Shown here in pieces: positions 50,465 through 59,388 of a stretch of 64,000 bases of DNA. The position numbers and the translations under genes are program-made. Numbering within the stretch: position 1 is the first letter of the stretch; each line of letters begins with the position of its first letter. Origin of the DNA: Pedobacter glucosidilyticus (GTDB taxonomy: Bacteria; Bacteroidota; Bacteroidia; Sphingobacteriales; Sphingobacteriaceae); NCBI RefSeq assembly GCF_002483235.1, contig NZ_DLHN01000001.1, positions 1 to 64,000 of the forward strand, written 5' to 3'. The notes beneath the pieces were generated by a model. It ran no database searches, was not told the DNA's origin, and was given only the letters and a program-made list of their open reading frames with translations.

Positions 50465-51280
50465 CTAAAACTTCGACTTACTTTTTTCTGCTACTTGTAC
50501 GGATGATAAATGGTAGACGATGGAGTTTTCTGGAACACTCTTGGTAAGCCAAACATTACCACCAATGATACTGTTTTTACCAATAATTGTTTCGCCGCCT
50601 AAAATGGTTGCGCCAGAGTAAATCACTACATAGTCTTCTACGGTTGGATGTCTTTTGATACCCGCCATGTGTTTTTCTACACTTAAAGCACCTAAAGTAA
50701 TACCTTGATACAATTTAACATGATTCCCAATGATGGCTGTTTCACCAATAACAATTCCTGTACCGTGGTCTATGTATAAATAATCGCCTATTTCTGCGCC
50801 TGGGTGAATATCAATACCTGTTTTAGAATGCGCATATTCTGTAAGAATACGTGGGATAAGCGGCGTTTTTAATTTCAATAAGCCATTTGCAATCCTATAA
50901 AAGGCAATAGCAATAAAACCCGGGTAGGTTCTAATCACTTCAAATTCATTATTAGCAGCAGGGTCTCCGGCTAACATAGCAGAAACATCTGTTTGTAAAG
51001 TTTCATATAACTTAGGAATACTGCTGATGAAGGTTTGAGCAATTTCCTCGTTATTACATTCTTTACATGCTTGTGTTGCATTAAGTAAACTTAATAACTC
51101 GGCTTCTAACTTATCAAACGATACTTTAACATCAGCTTCTTGAGCGAAAGAAAAGTTAGTGTACTGCGGAAATAACAAGCTGATAAGCTTAATAGCCCAT
51201 TTTGCTATATCAGAATTTGGTGGTACATTTTCTGTTTGCTGATGCTTGTTAAAAATGTATTGATAAAAGGAATTATCCAT
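50465..51280 (-). CDS. cysE: Serine O-acetyltransferase
   Basis: This 271-aa enzyme acetylates serine. The N-terminal helical part (about 1-150) is followed by a hexapeptide-repeat left-handed beta-helix with the catalytic DIHPGAEIGDYLYIDHGTGIVIGETA block and later GATILGGETIIGKNSIIGG. The length and long N-terminus match the EpsC/SatA form. It is first in the cysE-cysM operon; cysteine feedback inhibition is expected for the family. Confidence 0.93.
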   Translation of the reverse strand: MDNSFYQYIFNKHQQTENVPPNSDIAKWAIKLISLLFPQYTNFSFAQEADVKVSFDKLEAELLSLLNATQACKECNNEEIAQTFISSIPKLYETLQTDVSAMLAGDPAANNEFEVIRTYPGFIAIAFYRIANGLLKLKTPLIPRILTEYAHSKTGIDIHPGAEIGDYLYIDHGTGIVIGETAIIGNHVKLYQGITLGALSVEKHMAGIKRHPTVEDYVVIYSGATILGGETIIGKNSIIGGNVWLTKSVPENSIVYHLSSVQVAEKSKSKF

Positions 51281-51614
51281 TTGTATAATCGCTGGGTTTG
51301 ATTTACAATTTTATGGATTTTTATGTTTAATCTGTGTAAAAAAGCCTAAGTTTTAGAAATTATTGATTTAGATTTTGAAATTCCTCTTTCAATTTTCTTA
51401 ACAGCAGAATCTAAGCGCTTCTCATAACTTTTGAACCTAACTCGTGTGTAGTAGCTAATAAAGAATTATATGCTTTCAATGGCATGATTGATTACTTTCA
51501 TCTCCATCAATCATGAACGCTTCAAAGTTCTTAGAAATCTTATTTAATTATCTTTTAATATTTTCTTTGAAGTCTGAAAAAGGTATAGTTAACATAATTA
51601 GATGTTTTGTTTTT
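51281..51614. other. Gap of 334 bp between cysE and the TetR gene
   Basis: I see no intact gene. On the minus strand, pieces of coding-like sequence in different frames (NFEAFMIDGDESN; MPLKAYNSLLATTHELG; YEKRLDSAVKKIERGISKSKS) follow one another between about 51530 and 51340. They could be a small decayed gene, but I cannot assign a family. The promoter of cysE must lie at the low-coordinate side. Confidence 0.3.
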
Positions 51615-52190
51615 TTATAAAGCTGCTTTTACCAAATAGGGTAATATTTCCTTTTGGAAGGAAATGAAATTCTTACGTACGTCGGCATCGCTTACAGAGG
51701 TAAAAGCAAAAGAGAAGATGATACTCTTACTTGCTTTAATCAAAAATCTTAATCGCTCGGCATAGTTATTACCATCATTAAACTCTTCAATAGCAATAAA
51801 TTCGTTATATAATAAATTTTCTAATTCGTCTGAAAGTTTTTTTAGAAATTCTTGAGAATTGGTAGATTCCCGGATAAAATCCCAGCCAATAAACTCATTA
51901 CAAACAGTATAGGATAGTCTGCTAACTTTTAAAATTAAGCTTTTAAGATGCTCTTCTTTTGATATTCCTGAAGTGTTTTGATGCACCACATCATTAACAC
52001 TTATCTTAAGATAATCCATCAAAATAGCATGTAAAACAAGCTCCTTGCTCTCGAAATACTTATAAATAGTAGCTTTTGCAATTTTAGCTTTCTTGGCAAT
52101 CTCGTTAACACTAGTTTTATGATACCCGTATTTGCGAAATAAATCTTGAGCGGCTTTCTTTATGCTTTCTTTGATTTTATCTATTTCCAT
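51615..52190 (-). CDS. TetR-family transcriptional regulator
   Basis: This 191-aa regulator has a TetR N-terminal helix-turn-helix (about 13-58; KYGYHKTSVNEIAKKAKIAKATIYKYF) and a helical ligand/dimerisation domain. The ligand is unknown. Its start codon shares one base with the stop of the small lipoprotein gene (TAATG), which in turn is coupled to pheS. It is thus the third gene of a pheS transcript, an unusual place. A perfect 16-bp inverted repeat at the head of that operon could be its operator. Confidence 0.88.
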   Translation of the reverse strand: MEIDKIKESIKKAAQDLFRKYGYHKTSVNEIAKKAKIAKATIYKYFESKELVLHAILMDYLKISVNDVVHQNTSGISKEEHLKSLILKVSRLSYTVCNEFIGWDFIRESTNSQEFLKKLSDELENLLYNEFIAIEEFNDGNNYAERLRFLIKASKSIIFSFAFTSVSDADVRKNFISFQKEILPYLVKAAL

Positions 52191-52609
52191 TAGTTTGTAA
52201 TCGATATGAGGTTTCCATTTATAGAGACTCTGTATCTCTTTAAAGGTATGGTAGCAGGTGCTTTAGCAGGCGACCCATCTTGTAAATTAAATAATGCACC
52301 ACTCACTTTATCTTCTGCTAAGTTGCCTCCAATAGGTATAACTGCATTTTTTTGTACTGGGTTAACGGTACTGCAACGGTCATAGGCTCTTATATTTCCT
52401 GCATTATTGTATAAAATTAACCCAGCAACACCTACCGCTGTGTTAGAAACTATCCTAACATTACCCGGACTTGTGATACCTTCTAATTCGCCACCTATTA
52501 AAGACCCGTTATAATTAACAGGCACATCCGGAATCAAGTTTTCTTTATTGCCACAAGCATTTAAGAAAAAAAATACTATTACGATTGCTGTTAATTTTTT
52601 AAGCTCCAT
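52190..52609 (-). CDS. Small lipoprotein with Rieske-like remnants
   Basis: This 139-aa lipoprotein (signal IVIVFFFLNAC, Cys19) begins its mature part with NLIPDVPVNYNGSL, and ends APATIPLKRYRVSINGNLISI. Both are typical of a Bacteroidota Rieske-fold lipoprotein family. The region that normally carries the 2Fe-2S ligands (C-x-H ... C-x-x-H) reads AYDRCSTVNPVQKNAVI and lacks most of them, so it probably does not hold a cluster. It sits between pheS and the TetR gene with 1-base overlaps on both sides. Confidence 0.65.
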   Translation of the reverse strand: MELKKLTAIVIVFFFLNACGNKENLIPDVPVNYNGSLIGGELEGITSPGNVRIVSNTAVGVAGLILYNNAGNIRAYDRCSTVNPVQKNAVIPIGGNLAEDKVSGALFNLQDGSPAKAPATIPLKRYRVSINGNLISITN

Positions 52610-53643
52610 TAAATAATTTCTGATTGGAATTGTTTTAAGAAACGTATATCATTCTCAGAAAATAAACGTAAATCTCTGATTTGATATTTTAAATTGGTAA
52701 TACGCTCGATACCCATTCCGAAAGCAAAGCCAGAATATTTTTGACTGTCAATACCAACGTTTTCTAATACATTTGGATCAATCATACCGCATCCCAAAAT
52801 TTCTACCCAACCACTTTGTTTACACATTTGGCAACCATCACCTTTACAAATGGTACAAGAAATATCCATTTCTGCTGATGGCTCTGTAAAAGGGAAATAA
52901 GATGGACGGAAACGCACTTTTGTACCCTCACCATAAAGCTCTTGTACGAAGTAGTATAAAGTTTGCTTTAAATCAGCAAAAGATACATTTTCATCAACAT
53001 ATAAGCCTTCTACTTGATGGAAGAAGCAATGCGCTCTGGCAGATATCGCTTCATTTCTGTAAACTCTACCTGGCATTAACGCCCTAAAAGGTGGTTTACC
53101 AGCTTCCATTAAACGAACCTGAACTGATGAAGTATGTGTTCTTAAAGCGACATCATCTTGTCCGCTATTTTTCTTGATAAAAAAAGTATCCTGCATGTCT
53201 CTGGCTGGATGCTCCTCTGGGAAGTTTAGGGCCGAGAAGTTATGCCAATCATCTTCAATTTCTGGTCCTTCTGCAACAATAAAACCTAGTCTTTTAAAAA
53301 TCTCTACCATCTCTTTCCTTACTAAAGAAAGCGGATGTCTGCCACCAGTTTCTACACCAAAACCAGGTAGCGTTAAATCATTAGGGATGTCTTTTTGACC
53401 TTTTTGGGTAGAAAAAGCATCTTTAAAATCATTAAACTTGGCCTCTGCAAGTTGCTTAAACTGGTTTAATACTTTTCCTAAAACACGCTTCTCTTCTGTA
53501 GAAACGGTTTTAAACTCCTCAAAAAGGTCTTTTACAATACCTTTTGTACCTAAAAATTTTATTCTGAAATTTTCAAGATCATCTGCTGTTTTGGGTTCAA
53601 AAACCTCTATTTCACTAGTGTACTGACTGATTTTAGACTGCAT
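52609..53643 (-). CDS. pheS: Phenylalanyl-tRNA synthetase alpha subunit
   Basis: This 344-aa catalytic subunit charges tRNA-Phe together with PheT (not in this window). The N-terminal coiled coil (about 1-85) is followed by the class II core: LPGFGVETGGRHPLS, the motif 2 block GRVYRNEAISARAHCFFHQVEG, the Cys-containing CTICKGDGCQMCKQSGWVEILGCGM and the motif 3 block GFAFGMGIERI. It heads a tightly coupled three-gene unit with a lipoprotein and a TetR regulator. Ordinary organisms keep pheS with pheT, so this arrangement stands out. Confidence 0.95.
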   Translation of the reverse strand: MQSKISQYTSEIEVFEPKTADDLENFRIKFLGTKGIVKDLFEEFKTVSTEEKRVLGKVLNQFKQLAEAKFNDFKDAFSTQKGQKDIPNDLTLPGFGVETGGRHPLSLVRKEMVEIFKRLGFIVAEGPEIEDDWHNFSALNFPEEHPARDMQDTFFIKKNSGQDDVALRTHTSSVQVRLMEAGKPPFRALMPGRVYRNEAISARAHCFFHQVEGLYVDENVSFADLKQTLYYFVQELYGEGTKVRFRPSYFPFTEPSAEMDISCTICKGDGCQMCKQSGWVEILGCGMIDPNVLENVGIDSQKYSGFAFGMGIERITNLKYQIRDLRLFSENDIRFLKQFQSEII

Positions 53644-53649
53644 AGGTTA

Positions 53650-53693
53650 CAAATTTAGTAAAAATAATTGGGCCTAATATTTTTACTAAATTT
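53650..53693 (-). promoter_or_regulatory. Perfect 16-bp inverted repeat with -7 box at the pheS start
   Basis: AAATTTAGTAAAAATA (53651-53666) and TATTTTTACTAAATTT (53678-53693) are exact reverse complements around an 11-nt spacer. On the minus strand the promoter-proximal arm ends in TAAATTTG (53657-53650), an exact TAnnTTTG -7 box, 7 nt before the pheS ATG. I found no clear -33 element. It could be an operator (perhaps for the TetR in the operon) or an RNA stem-loop at the start of the message. Confidence 0.6.
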
Positions 53694-53870
53694 TTGTTAG
53701 GAAAATGATTTTGTTTTTTACTGTAAGACTTTTCTTTTTTGAGCGTTTATGCTATATTTAAGCATGTACAGCGTAGTGAGGAATGCTGTGGTGTAGACTT
53801 AGCTTTAAGGCTTTAAAACCATTTAATAAAAACACTTTTGCGGATTGATTATTGTTTGGCTGTGCTAAAT

Positions 53871-56051
53871 ATGAAGAGTAGTGCATTGATATTATTATTA
53901 GTGTTGAGTAACCTGTGTGGATTTTCTAATCCAAGATGGAAGGCTACCAATACGGCTGATAGTATTATCAAAAAAGTAATAGAAAGAAATAAAGTTGATA
54001 GCTATCTCACACTAGAGGCCGAAGCTTATCTTAAAAATTCGCATGTATTGAATAAAGCCCCCAAAAGGTTTTTAGGAAAAAAAGTAACTTCTTTACTGAA
54101 ATTAGAATCAAATAAAGAGCAAATTTTATCGCTTTATGAAGCTAGTTCAAAGCTTTATTTTTCTAAAACTGGGGAAATAAAAGAAGATGTTAAAGCGTAC
54201 AAAACTTTAGGAAAATATAGAACCTGGGAATTTAAACATGCAGCAGATTTACAACTAAATTTTAATAAAGACTATATTACACTTGAAGTTTTAACACCCA
54301 AAAAATTTATTTCTCCTATCGCTAAAAATGCTTTTAAATTTTATAAATACGAATTAGAGAAAACAGAAATAGATAAGAATGGCGTAAAAATCGATATTAT
54401 TAAAATTATTCCTAAAAATAGGTTTTCACCTACCTTTAATGGTTATATTCATATAAATATCAATACTCAACAAATTTGTAAGTTGTTTTTAACACTTGGC
54501 AATAATGCAGGAATAAGTTTTGTTAACCAAATTAAGATAGAACAAAACTTACTGCAAATTGATAGTACTTACTATCCTACAGAAACAAAAATAACTTATC
54601 AAGGCAATTTAGCAGGTTTTTATTTTAGTGGCACTTGTGTAGCTACTTACAGGTATATGCACAATACGGTTTTTGCCAAAACTTTTGCTCCTTTAGAGGT
54701 ACTTAAAATTCAGGCTCAAGATAGCAACTCTAACAACTATGTTGTCAATAAAAGAACTGTTCCACTTAGTTCTTTAGAGCAAAAAGCTAGTTTTAAACAT
54801 GATAGTTTAAAAAATAGTCAAGGAGAAAAAAAGTACCTCGACTCTCTAGATAGACTTACCTTGAAACAAAGGTTATATCCTTTACTTTTTAGCAGATTTA
54901 AGTTTCAAAACTCTTATAGAAGGTATACTTTTTATATGGATGCCGTTGCACCTTCTTTATTTTATAATACGGTAGAAGGGCCTGGTATCAAATACGGTGT
55001 TGAGTTTATTAAATACGCCTATAATGGTAGCTCGTGGCAAATTAGGCCCGAGATTAGATACGGTTTTAAGAATAATGAGCTTAATTCTGACTTGTCTTTT
55101 TCCTGGCTTTATGACCCTAAGAACAGGGCTGCTGTAAACTTAAGTTTAGGAAGTACATATCGAGATTTGAATCCTAATGGTACTTTAAGCACCTTAAATA
55201 ACTCTTTAAATACTTTATTATTTGAGCAAAATTTCTTGAAATTATATCGTAAAGAATATGTAAGTGTATCATCCGGACGAGAAATTACAAATGGTCTTTA
55301 TTTCTCTGGAGGTGTTGAGCTTTCTAAAAACATATCTGTTTCTAATAATTATGATTATTCGTTAAGAGATATTAAAACAAGAAACTTTACCTCAAATAAC
55401 CCTTTTGATCCTATAATTGGCGGTAAACTATTTCCTGACCATACAACTTTTAGGCTTTCAGGCTCTTTAATTTATAATTTTAATCATCAATACATTACTA
55501 AAGAGGGAATCAAAATTTACCAGATACCCAAAAACCCTAGGCTAATTCTTTCTTACCGCAAGGGTATACCAAATATACTAGGTTCTGAAACCGATTATGA
55601 TTTTGTTGAACTAGAGATACAGCAAGAACGCTTAGATTTAGGTCTATGGGGTTTCTCATCCTTTTCCTTTTCAACCGGTAAATTTTTGAATAACAGAACC
55701 AATTATTATCCTGATTGGAAACATTTTTTGGGTAATAATGCCTTGGTATTCAATAGTAATTTAAAAAGTTTCCACTTTCTTGATTTTTATGCTTATAGCA
55801 CTGATAAACAATTTATTGAGGCCCATTACGAGCATAATTTCAACTCTAAATTTATTGGAAGATTACCATTATTACGTAAATTGAAACTTCAAGAATTGGC
55901 TGGGGCTGCTTACTTAGGAAGCCCAGATAGAGGTAGTTATTATGAATTTTATATCGGCTTGAGCCGATTAACAGTAAGAGCAGATTATGCTATTTCTTTT
56001 GGAGAGAACGGTCGTTTAAACCAAGGCTTTAAGCTGGCATATTCTTTTTAA
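53871..56051 (+). CDS. DUF5686-family outer-membrane protein
   Basis: From the ATG at 53871 this is a 726-aa exported protein (signal to about residue 22). The N-terminal half (about 25-330) has the DUF5686 pattern, beginning with DSIIKKVIERNKVDSYLTLEAEAYLKN spread over short motifs, and the C-terminal half (about 360-726) is rich in alternating strands typical of a beta-barrel, ending with a terminal Phe (KLAYSF). Family members usually also have a carboxypeptidase-regulatory-like domain at the N-terminus, which is absent here. Function unknown. It is monocistronic. Confidence 0.72.
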   Translation: MKSSALILLLVLSNLCGFSNPRWKATNTADSIIKKVIERNKVDSYLTLEAEAYLKNSHVLNKAPKRFLGKKVTSLLKLESNKEQILSLYEASSKLYFSKTGEIKEDVKAYKTLGKYRTWEFKHAADLQLNFNKDYITLEVLTPKKFISPIAKNAFKFYKYELEKTEIDKNGVKIDIIKIIPKNRFSPTFNGYIHININTQQICKLFLTLGNNAGISFVNQIKIEQNLLQIDSTYYPTETKITYQGNLAGFYFSGTCVATYRYMHNTVFAKTFAPLEVLKIQAQDSNSNNYVVNKRTVPLSSLEQKASFKHDSLKNSQGEKKYLDSLDRLTLKQRLYPLLFSRFKFQNSYRRYTFYMDAVAPSLFYNTVEGPGIKYGVEFIKYAYNGSSWQIRPEIRYGFKNNELNSDLSFSWLYDPKNRAAVNLSLGSTYRDLNPNGTLSTLNNSLNTLLFEQNFLKLYRKEYVSVSSGREITNGLYFSGGVELSKNISVSNNYDYSLRDIKTRNFTSNNPFDPIIGGKLFPDHTTFRLSGSLIYNFNHQYITKEGIKIYQIPKNPRLILSYRKGIPNILGSETDYDFVELEIQQERLDLGLWGFSSFSFSTGKFLNNRTNYYPDWKHFLGNNALVFNSNLKSFHFLDFYAYSTDKQFIEAHYEHNFNSKFIGRLPLLRKLKLQELAGAAYLGSPDRGSYYEFYIGLSRLTVRADYAISFGENGRLNQGFKLAYSF

Positions 56052-56110
56052 AGTACTAGATAGCTATTATTTTTGATGTATATCATTTTTATAATCTCCC
56101 TAAAAAAATA

Positions 56111-56118
56111 TACCTTTG
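56111..56118 (+). promoter_or_regulatory. -7 box (TACCTTTG) upstream of trhO
   Basis: An exact TAnnTTTG box lies 40 nt before the trhO start, but no -33 TTTG sits at the usual 19-21 nt distance. It is a plausible but weak promoter call. Confidence 0.4.
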
Positions 56119-56157
56119 CAGCTCATTTAACACTGTTTACAGCAGTATCAATGAATC

Positions 56158-57111
56158 ATGAAAGCATACCAAACACTTCTTTATTACTGTTATAGCCACA
56201 TCCAGGATGCGGAACAGTACGCGGCAGATCATTTAAAATTTTGTAAAGATTTAGGTTTAACCGGAAGAATTATCATTGCGGATGAAGGATTAAACGGAAC
56301 TGTATCAGGCACACGTGAGCAATGTAAAGCTTACATGGATTATATTTATGCCGATGGTCGTTTTAATGCTACAGAGTTTAAGATTGATGAGGTTGATGAA
56401 CCTTCTTTCATGAAGATGCACTGCCGTTATAAGTCAGAAATTGTGCATTCTGGTTTAAAAGACCCTCAAGTTATAGATCCTACAAAGAAAACAGGAAAGC
56501 ATTTAGAACCAAAAGAATTCATGGAAATGAAAGACCGTGATGATGTGGTTATTTTAGATGTTCGGTCTAACTATGAGCATAACTTAGGTAAATTTAAAAA
56601 TGCTATTACGCTAGATATTGATAATTTCAGGGATTTCCCTTCCATGATAAACGAGCTTGCACAATATAAAGACAAAAAAATATTGACCTACTGTACTGGA
56701 GGCATTAAATGCGAAAAGGCGTCTGCTTTATTACTGCATGAGGGTTTTAAGAATGTTTATCAATTGCATGGTGGTATTATTAAATATGGCAAAGAAGCGG
56801 GTGGTAAAGATTTTGAAGGTAAATGTTATGTTTTTGATAACCGTATAGCGGTTGATGTAAACTCGGTTAACCCGGTTGTGGTTTCAAAGTGCAGAAATTG
56901 TGGTAAAACCACACCTAAAATGATTAATTGTGCCAACCCAGAATGTAATGAGCATTTTACCCAATGTGATGAATGTGGATGGGAGTTAGACGGTGCTTGC
57001 TCTACAGCATGCAAAGAGCATCCGCGTAAGCGCCCTTATGATGGTACTGGTTATTATGTAAAAGTTCCTCAGCCGATAAATAAAAAGAAAGTAGAACTGG
57101 CAAATGCTTAG
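56158..57111 (+). CDS. trhO: tRNA uridine(34) hydroxylase TrhO (rhodanese family)
   Basis: This 317-aa enzyme hydroxylates U34 of certain tRNAs. An N-terminal acylphosphatase-like domain (1-95; GRIIIADEGLNGTVSG) is followed by a rhodanese domain (about 115-215) with the active-site Cys179 in TYCTGGIKC. The C-terminal part is Cys-rich (eight Cys between 245 and 285, in CxxC and C-x4-C pairs) and likely binds zinc. Length and order match YceA/TrhO. It is convergent with gyrB, separated by a bidirectional terminator. Confidence 0.92.
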   Translation: MKAYQTLLYYCYSHIQDAEQYAADHLKFCKDLGLTGRIIIADEGLNGTVSGTREQCKAYMDYIYADGRFNATEFKIDEVDEPSFMKMHCRYKSEIVHSGLKDPQVIDPTKKTGKHLEPKEFMEMKDRDDVVILDVRSNYEHNLGKFKNAITLDIDNFRDFPSMINELAQYKDKKILTYCTGGIKCEKASALLLHEGFKNVYQLHGGIIKYGKEAGGKDFEGKCYVFDNRIAVDVNSVNPVVVSKCRNCGKTTPKMINCANPECNEHFTQCDECGWELDGACSTACKEHPRKRPYDGTGYYVKVPQPINKKKVELANA

Positions 57112-57130
57112 CTATAGAAATAGTGATTAT

Positions 57131-57176
57131 AAAAAAATCCCCGATTAGCTTATATCTGCAATCGGGGATTTTATTT
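57131..57176. terminator. Bidirectional terminator between trhO and gyrB
   Basis: AATCCCCGAT (57136-57145) and ATCGGGGATT (57161-57170) form a 10-bp stem, with an A-run on the left and a T-run on the right, so it can stop transcription from both convergent genes. Confidence 0.85.
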
Positions 57177-57195
57177 TTATGTTAATATGTTTTAA

Positions 57196-59154
57196 TTACA
57201 AATCTATATTAGCATATTTTGCATTCTTTTCAATAAACTCTCTACGAGGGGCAACTTCATCACCCATCAACATAGAAAAAATATGATCTGCTTCTGCAGC
57301 GTTATCTATACTTACTTGTTTTAAGGTACGTGTTTTTGGGTTTAAGGTAGTTTCCCAAAGTTGCTCAGCATTCATCTCTCCTAAACCTTTGTAACGTTGT
57401 ACGTGTACGCTATCTTCTTTACCTGCTCCTTTTAATCTTTGTATAGCTACATCACGTTGTGCATCATTCCAGCAATATTCAAATTCTTTACCTTTTTTTA
57501 CTTGATAAAGTGGAGGTGCTGCAATATAAATATTTCCAAACTCTATCAATGTTTTCATGTATCTAAAGAAGAAAGTAAGAATCAGGGTGGTGATGTGAGA
57601 ACCATCAATATCAGCATCCGTCATGATGATGATTTTGTGGTATCTTAATTTTTCAATATTTAAAGCTTTATCATCATCCTGAGTACCAATACTAACACCT
57701 AAAGCAGTGAATATATTTTTAATCTCATCATTCTCGTATATTTTATGCTCCATCGCTTTTTCAACGTTCAAGATTTTACCTTTTAACGGAAGTATAGCTT
57801 GGAAATCTCTATCTCTACCTTGTTTTGCAGTACCACCTGCAGAGTCGCCCTCAACTAGATAAAGTTCGCAAAGCATAGGGTCTTTATTGGCGCAATCGGC
57901 CAATTTACCAGGTAAACCAGAACCACCCATTACGTTCTTTCGCTGTACCATTTCACGGGCTTTACGAGCAGCAGCCCTTGCTGTAGCAGCGATAATAACT
58001 TTGTTTACAATCAGTTTAGCTTCCTTTGGATTTTCTTCTAAGAAGTTACCTAAAGCTTCACCAACAGCAACGTCAACGGCACCAGTAACTTCATTGTTTC
58101 CTAGTTTTGTTTTAGTTTGCCCTTCAAACTGAGGTTCTTGTACTTTTACTGAGATAACCGCAGTTAAACCCTCTCTAAAATCGTCTCCAGTTATTTCAAC
58201 TTTTAGATTTTTTAATAAACCAGATTTCTCAGCATAAGATTTTAAAGTACGGGTTAAGCCTCTTCTAAAACCTGCTACGTGTGTACCTCCCTCAATGGTA
58301 TTGATGTTATTTACGTAAGAATGTACATTCTCACTGTAAGAATTATTATAAGTAAAAGCAAGTTCTACAGGGATACCGTTTTTCTCTCCTTCAATGTAAA
58401 TTGCTTCTGGAATAAGTGGAGTACGGGTTTCATCCAAATATTGTACAAATTCTCTTAATCCACCTTCGCTATAGAAGTGTTCTGATAAAAAAGAACCATC
58501 ATCGGTTGTTTCTCTTTCATCGGTTAAGTTAAGTTTGATACCTTTATTTAAGAAAGCTAGTTCTCTTAATCTACCTGCTAATGTATCAAACTTATACTCG
58601 GTAGTTTGGGTAAAAATGCTATCATCCGGAGTAAAAGTAACTATCGTTCCGGTAATATTGGTTTCGCCAACAGTTTTAACGTCATATTGGGGTTTACCGC
58701 AAGAATATTCTTGTACAAAGATTTTTCCATCACGATGAACTTCTGCTTTTAAATGGGTAGAAAGTGCGTTAACACAACTAACCCCAACTCCGTGTAAACC
58801 GCCAGAAACTTTGTAAGTATCTTTATCAAATTTACCACCTGCATGCAAAACTGTCATTACAACTTCAAGAGCCGATTTCTTCTCTTTCGTATGCATTGCA
58901 GTAGGTATACCTCTACCATTATCTTTTACAGTGATGGAATTATCTTTATGGATGGTAACAAAGATATCAGAACAATATCCTGCTAAAGCTTCATCAATAG
59001 AGTTATCAACTACTTCATAAACAAGGTGATGTAATCCTTTAAAACCTGTATCACCAATATACATTGCCGGGCGCTTACGTACCGCTTCTAAACCTTCTAA
59101 TACCTGTATATTATCTGCCGAATAATTTGACTTGTCTTCTTTTTCTTCGCTCAT
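57196..59154 (-). CDS. gyrB: DNA gyrase subunit B
   Basis: This 652-aa ATPase subunit of gyrase has the GHKL ATP-binding domain (EVVDNSIDEALAGYC, DNGRGIPTAMH, GGLHGVGVSCVNALS), the transducer domain, and the Toprim domain (YLVEGDSAGG, TDADIDGSH) followed by the C-terminal RYKGLGEMNAEQLWETT. Length is typical of the short GyrB of Bacteroidota. It is divergent from the DUF58 gene. The 234-bp intergenic stretch contains a perfect DnaA-box word (59211-59219), of doubtful meaning. Confidence 0.97.
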   Translation of the reverse strand: MSEEKEDKSNYSADNIQVLEGLEAVRKRPAMYIGDTGFKGLHHLVYEVVDNSIDEALAGYCSDIFVTIHKDNSITVKDNGRGIPTAMHTKEKKSALEVVMTVLHAGGKFDKDTYKVSGGLHGVGVSCVNALSTHLKAEVHRDGKIFVQEYSCGKPQYDVKTVGETNITGTIVTFTPDDSIFTQTTEYKFDTLAGRLRELAFLNKGIKLNLTDERETTDDGSFLSEHFYSEGGLREFVQYLDETRTPLIPEAIYIEGEKNGIPVELAFTYNNSYSENVHSYVNNINTIEGGTHVAGFRRGLTRTLKSYAEKSGLLKNLKVEITGDDFREGLTAVISVKVQEPQFEGQTKTKLGNNEVTGAVDVAVGEALGNFLEENPKEAKLIVNKVIIAATARAAARKAREMVQRKNVMGGSGLPGKLADCANKDPMLCELYLVEGDSAGGTAKQGRDRDFQAILPLKGKILNVEKAMEHKIYENDEIKNIFTALGVSIGTQDDDKALNIEKLRYHKIIIMTDADIDGSHITTLILTFFFRYMKTLIEFGNIYIAAPPLYQVKKGKEFEYCWNDAQRDVAIQRLKGAGKEDSVHVQRYKGLGEMNAEQLWETTLNPKTRTLKQVSIDNAAEADHIFSMLMGDEVAPRREFIEKNAKYANIDL

Positions 59155-59388
59155 GATTTAAATTAGTAATAAATCAAAAATAAGCTTTTTTAACCGAATT
59201 TTATTGATAATGTGGATAAATAAAAGGTAGTTTAATTTTTGGTATTAAATATTTGATTTTCAGTTTTTTATGTATGATTTTTTAAATGAAAATTATCCAC
59301 TTGTTTGAGGCTGATTTTTTTGAAAGGTGATGTTAAAATATATCCTGAAAATTAACGCTTATTTTAGATAAAAGCACTAGTTTTAAAG

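Noticed and set aside
51340..51530. Frameshifted gene in the cysE-TetR gap
   Set aside because: The fragments are short, in different frames and match no family I recognise, so I give only a gap note.
59211..59219. Perfect DnaA box TGTGGATAA between gyrB and DUF58, and another (TTATCCACA) at 13262-13270
   Set aside because: Two 9-mers in 64 kb of AT-rich DNA are about what chance gives; there is no cluster, no AT-rich unwinding element and no dnaA, so no origin is claimed.
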